Below, piece by piece: positions 48,587-52,093 of a stretch of DNA of 52,093 nucleotides. The number at the start of each line of letters is the position of its first letter. Position 1 is the first letter of the stretch. The stretch is taken from NCBI GenBank assembly GCA_900766005.1, contig CAAFTU010000061.1:1-52093 (forward strand), given 5' to 3'. The stretch is from an uncultured Bacteroides sp. (GTDB lineage: Bacteria > Bacteroidota > Bacteroidia > Bacteroidales > Bacteroidaceae). Below the pieces are notes generated by a model. That model was given only the letters and a program-made list of their open reading frames with translations. It was not told where the DNA came from and did not search any database. Position numbers and translations under genes: made by a program.

Positions 48587-49990
48587 TTTTCCTATCAGTA
48601 CCTCGCACACTTTGTCTTGAAATGCCCGGGCACGGGCAGCAGACAGAATGTTCTGATTCATAATGGCAAAAGCCACCTCATGACCATTCTTTTGACGCAG
48701 ATAACCGGCCAGCGTATTGATAGCGGTAAACGAACCCGTCTTGGCATGTACATTACGGAAAGCAGGAGCCTTCTTCATCCGGTGTTTCAACGTGCCGTCC
48801 ACACCGCCCACAGGAAGCGATTTATAGAGTTTTCTAAACACTTCGGTGTGTGAGTAGGCATATTTCAGAAAATCCACCAGCAGGGCAGGAGAGAGGTAAT
48901 TATAATTAGACAGTCCGCATCCGTCGGCTATCTTATACTGGTTCGGATTCTTCCCCAACCGGCGGATCAGCTTCATGATTTCCACAATACCGTCTTCAGC
49001 TGCCACCTGCTTCTTTTCAGAAGCCTGCGCACCTAACCTGCAAAGCAATGCTTCGGCATTCAGATTATCACTTTCTTTCATCAACTGATTCAGCACTTGT
49101 TGTATGGAAGTTTCCCAACAAGCCAAACGCGCCACCTTCCCGCTGTCGGCCGGCAATGCTGCATAAGCATAAGTGGGGGACACCGTCACCCCCCGGGCAA
49201 GCAGCCGTTCGAGAAAAGTATGCATAAAAAAGGCAGAAGAATCAAACAGATTAAGGGTTTCTTTCCGCACACCCGTCACATTCCCCGACACCAGCAGCCT
49301 GTTTCCGTTGCTCAGCCAATTGCGTGTGACAGTCAGCCGGCCGGCACCGGGCACACGGGTACGTGCCTGATTGTCCAACTCATAATAAGAAGAACGAGGG
49401 TGGCAAAGCACCACAGCCGTGTCGCCCTGCAGCGCAGCAGGAAGCACAGTCACTTCCACCGTCCCCTTACAAAACATCAAAGGAGAGAGGTAAGGCTGAT
49501 AAGCAGCCGGAGTATCATCCCAAGCCCATCCGCTTCCCCAATAGAGAGAATCTTTCATCGATACATCCCCATAAACCTGCCCTTTCACGACAGAAAAAGA
49601 AGACGAAACGACTTGGGACACCAGTGAATCCATGGCCTCATCATCAAACTCAGGATCAAAACCACCCACCACATAAAGATTCCCTTTCAGCGTATCCCGT
49701 TCAATCACCCCGTCATGCCACACCTCGGTGCGGAAAGGCTCATCCGCCTCGGGACGGGAAAGAGCCGTGATGGCAGTCAGCAGTTTCATCGTAGAAGCCG
49801 GCCGGGAAAGTTTCTCCGCCTGATGGGTGTATAGCGTGCGGCCAGCTGTCAAATCGTAGACAGCGATTCCCACAGACGATCCCTCAGGCAACATCTTGGC
49901 AATCAGTGAATCAATCTGTGAAAAGGAAGCCTGTCCCCACAAAGGCAAGCACCCCATCCAAACTACAATCGAAAAAAGAATTCTATCCAT
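48584..49990 (-). CDS. dacB: D-alanyl-D-alanine carboxypeptidase/endopeptidase (PBP4 type)
   Basis: Periplasmic peptidoglycan-trimming enzyme of peptidase family S13. A signal peptide (LFSIVVWMGCLPLWGQ) is followed by the serine motif STMK (Ser66, Lys69), SNYN near residue 361 and KTGS near 421; a long domain between SxxK and SxN is typical of PBP4. The protein has 468 residues, and the stop codon is in the shared terminator. A lone Cys in the signal region (GCLPL) is not a good lipobox. Confidence 0.95.
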   Translation of the reverse strand: MDRILFSIVVWMGCLPLWGQASFSQIDSLIAKMLPEGSSVGIAVYDLTAGRTLYTHQAEKLSRPASTMKLLTAITALSRPEADEPFRTEVWHDGVIERDTLKGNLYVVGGFDPEFDDEAMDSLVSQVVSSSFSVVKGQVYGDVSMKDSLYWGSGWAWDDTPAAYQPYLSPLMFCKGTVEVTVLPAALQGDTAVVLCHPRSSYYELDNQARTRVPGAGRLTVTRNWLSNGNRLLVSGNVTGVRKETLNLFDSSAFFMHTFLERLLARGVTVSPTYAYAALPADSGKVARLACWETSIQQVLNQLMKESDNLNAEALLCRLGAQASEKKQVAAEDGIVEIMKLIRRLGKNPNQYKIADGCGLSNYNYLSPALLVDFLKYAYSHTEVFRKLYKSLPVGGVDGTLKHRMKKAPAFRNVHAKTGSFTAINTLAGYLRQKNGHEVAFAIMNQNILSAARARAFQDKVCEVLIGK

Positions 49991-50040
49991 CTATCCAACA
50001 TTAAAACATACAATCGTTACCCACTCAATCCATATAAAAT

Positions 50041-50080
50041 GTTGCCAAAAAGAGACTATAACCATCCCCTTTTTGGCAAC
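50041..50080 (-). terminator. Terminator after lpdA
   Basis: Perfect 12-bp arms GTTGCCAAAAAG (50041-50052) and CTTTTTGGCAAC (50069-50080), followed on the minus strand by a T-rich ATTTTATAT. Confidence 0.8.
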
Positions 50081-50124
50081 TATCTACTATCTTAACTCCT
50101 AAAGAGATACACTCCTCAATGAAA

Positions 50125-51468
50125 TCAGAGTGCCTCCCGGAAAATTTCCCCTACTGTGGGATGCGGGAAGACAATCTTCTTCCACTGAGCAGCCGTCAGT
50201 CCCAGCTCAATGGCTGTACCTGCCAGCACAATGATTTCAGAAGCCGGATTTCCCAGCACATGCGCGCCGATAATCTGTTCGTTTTCACCTATCAGCAACT
50301 TGCAAACCCCGTTCACCCCTTCATTCTCGGCCACAAAACGGCCAGAGAAAGCCATAGGCAACTTCACAACCCTGTAGATCAGCCCCTTATCCGTAGCCGA
50401 TTCTTCCGTTTCACCCACACCGGCAATCTCAGGATTGGTGTAAACTACCCCTGGAATGGCCCGATAGCTCATCTCATCCTCCTTGCCCAAAATGGTGTGA
50501 ACAGCCACCTCAGCTTCACGCACCGCTGTATGGGCCAACAAAGAAAAACCAGTCAGGTCGCCGCAGACATAAACACCCGGAAGCGAAGTCTGCATCCGGC
50601 TGTTCACCCGGATAGCTCCCCTTTCGGTCTTTTCCAGATCCAGGTTTTCCAGACCGAATCCCTTTGTTACCGGACGGCGACCCACACTCATCAGCAGACG
50701 CTGTGCCACTATGCTGCCACTGCCTTCCGCATTTTCATAAGAAACCACCGTGCCTTCATCCGATTGGGCCAACCCCACCACCTTCGTACTAAGCAGAAAC
50801 TTGATTCCACGCTTCGCGTAATCAGCCCGCAGAAGAGCCGACAATTCCTTGTCCATGCCCCCCAATATCTCGTCCATCATCTCGATTACGGTCACTTCTA
50901 CCCCCAAGCTATGAAAGAAAGAAGCAAACTCCATACCGATAACGCCACCGCCCACAATAGCCAATGAAGCAGGCAGTTCCTTGTTGTCGAGCGCTTCCCG
51001 GTGAGTCCAGTAGTCCACCGTCTCAATGCCCGGAATAGGCGGAATGAATGTTTCAGAACCTGTACAAAGAATCAAGTTCTCCCCCTCATACATCTCTTCA
51101 CCACAACGTACCCTGCCAGGGCCTACAATCTGTGCCTCACCAGTGACAAGATCCACTTTGTTTGAAGTCAGTTTCGACTTCACGCCCAACACCAGTTTAC
51201 GCACAACCTTGCTCTTGCGGGCAATGATCTTACCCAAATCGAAAGAGACATCAGACACATTCACAGCATATTTAGATGCATGCCGGGCATTATCCACTGT
51301 TTTGGCCGAGTAGAGAAGTGTCTTGGTTGGAATACAACCTTCATTCAAACACACACCGCCCAGATTCTTCTTCTCAATGAGCAATACACTCAAACCAGCC
51401 TTACCGGCTGCTTCGGCAGCAGTATATCCGGCAGGACCGCCACCAATAATGATTACTTGATATTTCAT
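50125..51468 (-). CDS. lpdA: Dihydrolipoyl dehydrogenase
   Basis: FAD enzyme that reoxidises dihydrolipoamide in 2-oxoacid dehydrogenase complexes or the glycine cleavage system. The FAD motif GGGPAGYTAAEAAG is at 9-22, the redox-active disulfide is Cys40-Cys45 (GGVCLNEGCIPTK), the NAD site GGGVIGMEFA lies mid-protein and the catalytic His436 with Glu441 is in FPHPTVGE. The usual first His of HxHPT is Pro here; the catalytic second His is kept. 447 residues is short-normal. The E2 and E3-partner genes are not in the window. Confidence 0.95.
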   Translation of the reverse strand: MKYQVIIIGGGPAGYTAAEAAGKAGLSVLLIEKKNLGGVCLNEGCIPTKTLLYSAKTVDNARHASKYAVNVSDVSFDLGKIIARKSKVVRKLVLGVKSKLTSNKVDLVTGEAQIVGPGRVRCGEEMYEGENLILCTGSETFIPPIPGIETVDYWTHREALDNKELPASLAIVGGGVIGMEFASFFHSLGVEVTVIEMMDEILGGMDKELSALLRADYAKRGIKFLLSTKVVGLAQSDEGTVVSYENAEGSGSIVAQRLLMSVGRRPVTKGFGLENLDLEKTERGAIRVNSRMQTSLPGVYVCGDLTGFSLLAHTAVREAEVAVHTILGKEDEMSYRAIPGVVYTNPEIAGVGETEESATDKGLIYRVVKLPMAFSGRFVAENEGVNGVCKLLIGENEQIIGAHVLGNPASEIIVLAGTAIELGLTAAQWKKIVFPHPTVGEIFREAL

Positions 51469-51497
51469 ATTATTTTCAAAAGGTTAATGGTTCTTAT

Positions 51498-51911
51498 TTA
51501 TAAAGGTTTATCATTCATTCTCAGCATCCGCTTCTTCAAAGCATCCAGAAACTCGCGTTCCTTGACAGGCATGAGCGACACATAGTTACCTTTCCCATAT
51601 TCCACCAGCACATAACGGGTCACTGTCCAGCGCCCCACACGCATCGAGCTGCACGGACGGACAGAGCGGAGCGAAGCAAAAGGAATCACCTTCTTACGCA
51701 TAAACCGGCCTTGATACACCTCCAGAGAGCCATCGGCAGTCAGCGTATAGGTTGTATGTATGATTTGCTCAATCAGCACGATAAGAAGCAAAAACAGGAG
51801 AAGGCCCACAAGGGCAAACTTGCACCACAGGGCCGCCATGCCGTTGACTGCAAACAAAATCAACGCCATCCACTGGTACCAAGCAATACGGGCATGAAAA
51901 ATTCGGTTCAT
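51498..51911 (-). CDS. Small membrane protein with a bacterial PH-like domain
   Basis: A 137-residue protein with two N-terminal membrane segments (WMALILFAVNGMAALW and FALVGLLLFLLLIVLIEQII) followed by a PH-like beta domain (YTLTADGSLEVYQGRF, IPFASLRSVRP, YVSLMPVKEREFLDALKKRM). This matches the YdbT/bPH group of membrane-associated proteins of unknown role. It is 29 bp upstream of lpdA and probably co-transcribed. Confidence 0.82.
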   Translation of the reverse strand: MNRIFHARIAWYQWMALILFAVNGMAALWCKFALVGLLLFLLLIVLIEQIIHTTYTLTADGSLEVYQGRFMRKKVIPFASLRSVRPCSSMRVGRWTVTRYVLVEYGKGNYVSLMPVKEREFLDALKKRMLRMNDKPL

Positions 51912-51930
51912 TTCTATCTTATTTTTGTGC

Positions 51931-51961
51931 GAAAGATAGCGATTTTACGAATTAATGACAA
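51931..51961 (-). promoter_or_regulatory. Promoter for the PH-domain gene and lpdA
   Basis: TTG (51959-51961), 20 bp, then TATCTTTC (51931-51938) on the minus strand, one base from the -7 consensus. Confidence 0.5.
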
Positions 51962-51982
51962 CGAAAAGAACAACTAAGTAAC

Positions 51983-51998
51983 TAATTTTGTAGTTTTG
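51983..51998 (+). promoter_or_regulatory. Two tandem -7 elements for a gene beyond the window
   Basis: TAATTTTG (51983-51990) and TAGTTTTG (51991-51998) both match TAnnTTTG. The only frame after them inside the window is a 15-codon one starting at 52003 (MKLRKECNLLEMSVG), so the real target probably lies to the right. Confidence 0.4.
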
Positions 51999-52093
51999 CG
52001 GTATGAAGTTACGAAAAGAGTGTAATTTATTGGAAATGAGCGTAGGTTAATTGCTCTTGATAGTAATAGGTTACGATTTAGTTAGTTATCTAC

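Noticed and set aside
1..52093. CRISPR arrays, toxin-antitoxin pairs, restriction or retron systems
   Set aside because: No regularly spaced repeats with unique spacers and no recognisable defence proteins were seen; the only tandem array, at 29987-30074, has contiguous 22-bp units without spacers.

Overview
The window looks like a chromosomal segment of a gut Bacteroidales bacterium (Bacteroides/Phocaeicola-like). The reasons are the families present (DUF3836, DUF4271, DUF3098, DUF4861, DUF2723 proteins; short TruB; lipoproteins with SSC or LAAC lipoboxes), recurrent promoters of the Bacteroidetes type (TTG or TTTG, about 20 bp, then TAnnTTTG) and the succinate/acetyl-CoA transferase typical of propionate and succinate producers. 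I cannot fix the species from sequence alone. Almost everything is housekeeping; the only clear mobile element is a damaged IS3-family insertion at the left edge.

Layout. 1-1440: IS3-type element with a frameshift-fused transposase and a nonsense codon in orfA. 1441-2378: long non-coding stretch that contains a well-formed minus-strand promoter, four AGGTATTA repeats and a terminator, i.e. a candidate small RNA. 2379-8899 (+): mnmG, apt, uvrC, dtd, a MazG-like pyrophosphohydrolase and deoC. 9017-9991 (-): polyprenyl diphosphate synthase, divergent from polA. 10080-22967 (+): polA, a small DUF3836 secreted protein, a short serine-acetyltransferase-like fragment, a THUMP RNA methyltransferase with a long charged tail, DPP IV-type peptidase, purD, two membrane proteins, mnmD, and a zinc-type ABC binding protein and ATPase without a permease. 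23189-29561 (-): polysaccharide deacetylase, a large DUF2723 membrane protein, then a DUF4861 lipoprotein and kduD (uronate catabolism). 29562-30380: a gene-poor island with a tandem 22-bp repeat array, several hairpins, a tiny signal-peptide ORF and tRNA-Gln(TTG). 30382-46158 (-): tyrS; a six-gene operon (LOG family, DUF4271, hemD, rnpA, yidD, tatD-like); metK with a possible SAM-sensing leader; a seven-gene operon (methyltransferase, ftsX, DUF3098, uppP, truB, queA, folK); a DUF4838 glycan-active protein; miaB. 46159-48540 (+): a second candidate small RNA, a proline-rich membrane-anchored protein and the CoA transferase. 48584-51911 (-): dacB, lpdA and a PH-domain membrane protein.

Functional themes. 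tRNA maturation and quality control is heavily represented (mnmG and mnmD at wobble U34, queA at queuosine-34, miaB at A37, truB at U55, dtd, tyrS, rnpA, tRNA-Gln). Envelope biogenesis is the second theme (polyprenyl synthase, uppP, ftsX, dacB, yidD, DUF2723). No complete defence system, CRISPR array, prophage or conjugative element was found. The most interesting unexplained signals are non-coding: the putative RNA at 1758-1982, the 22-bp operator-like array at 29987-30074, the putative RNA at 46351-46430 and the metK leader.
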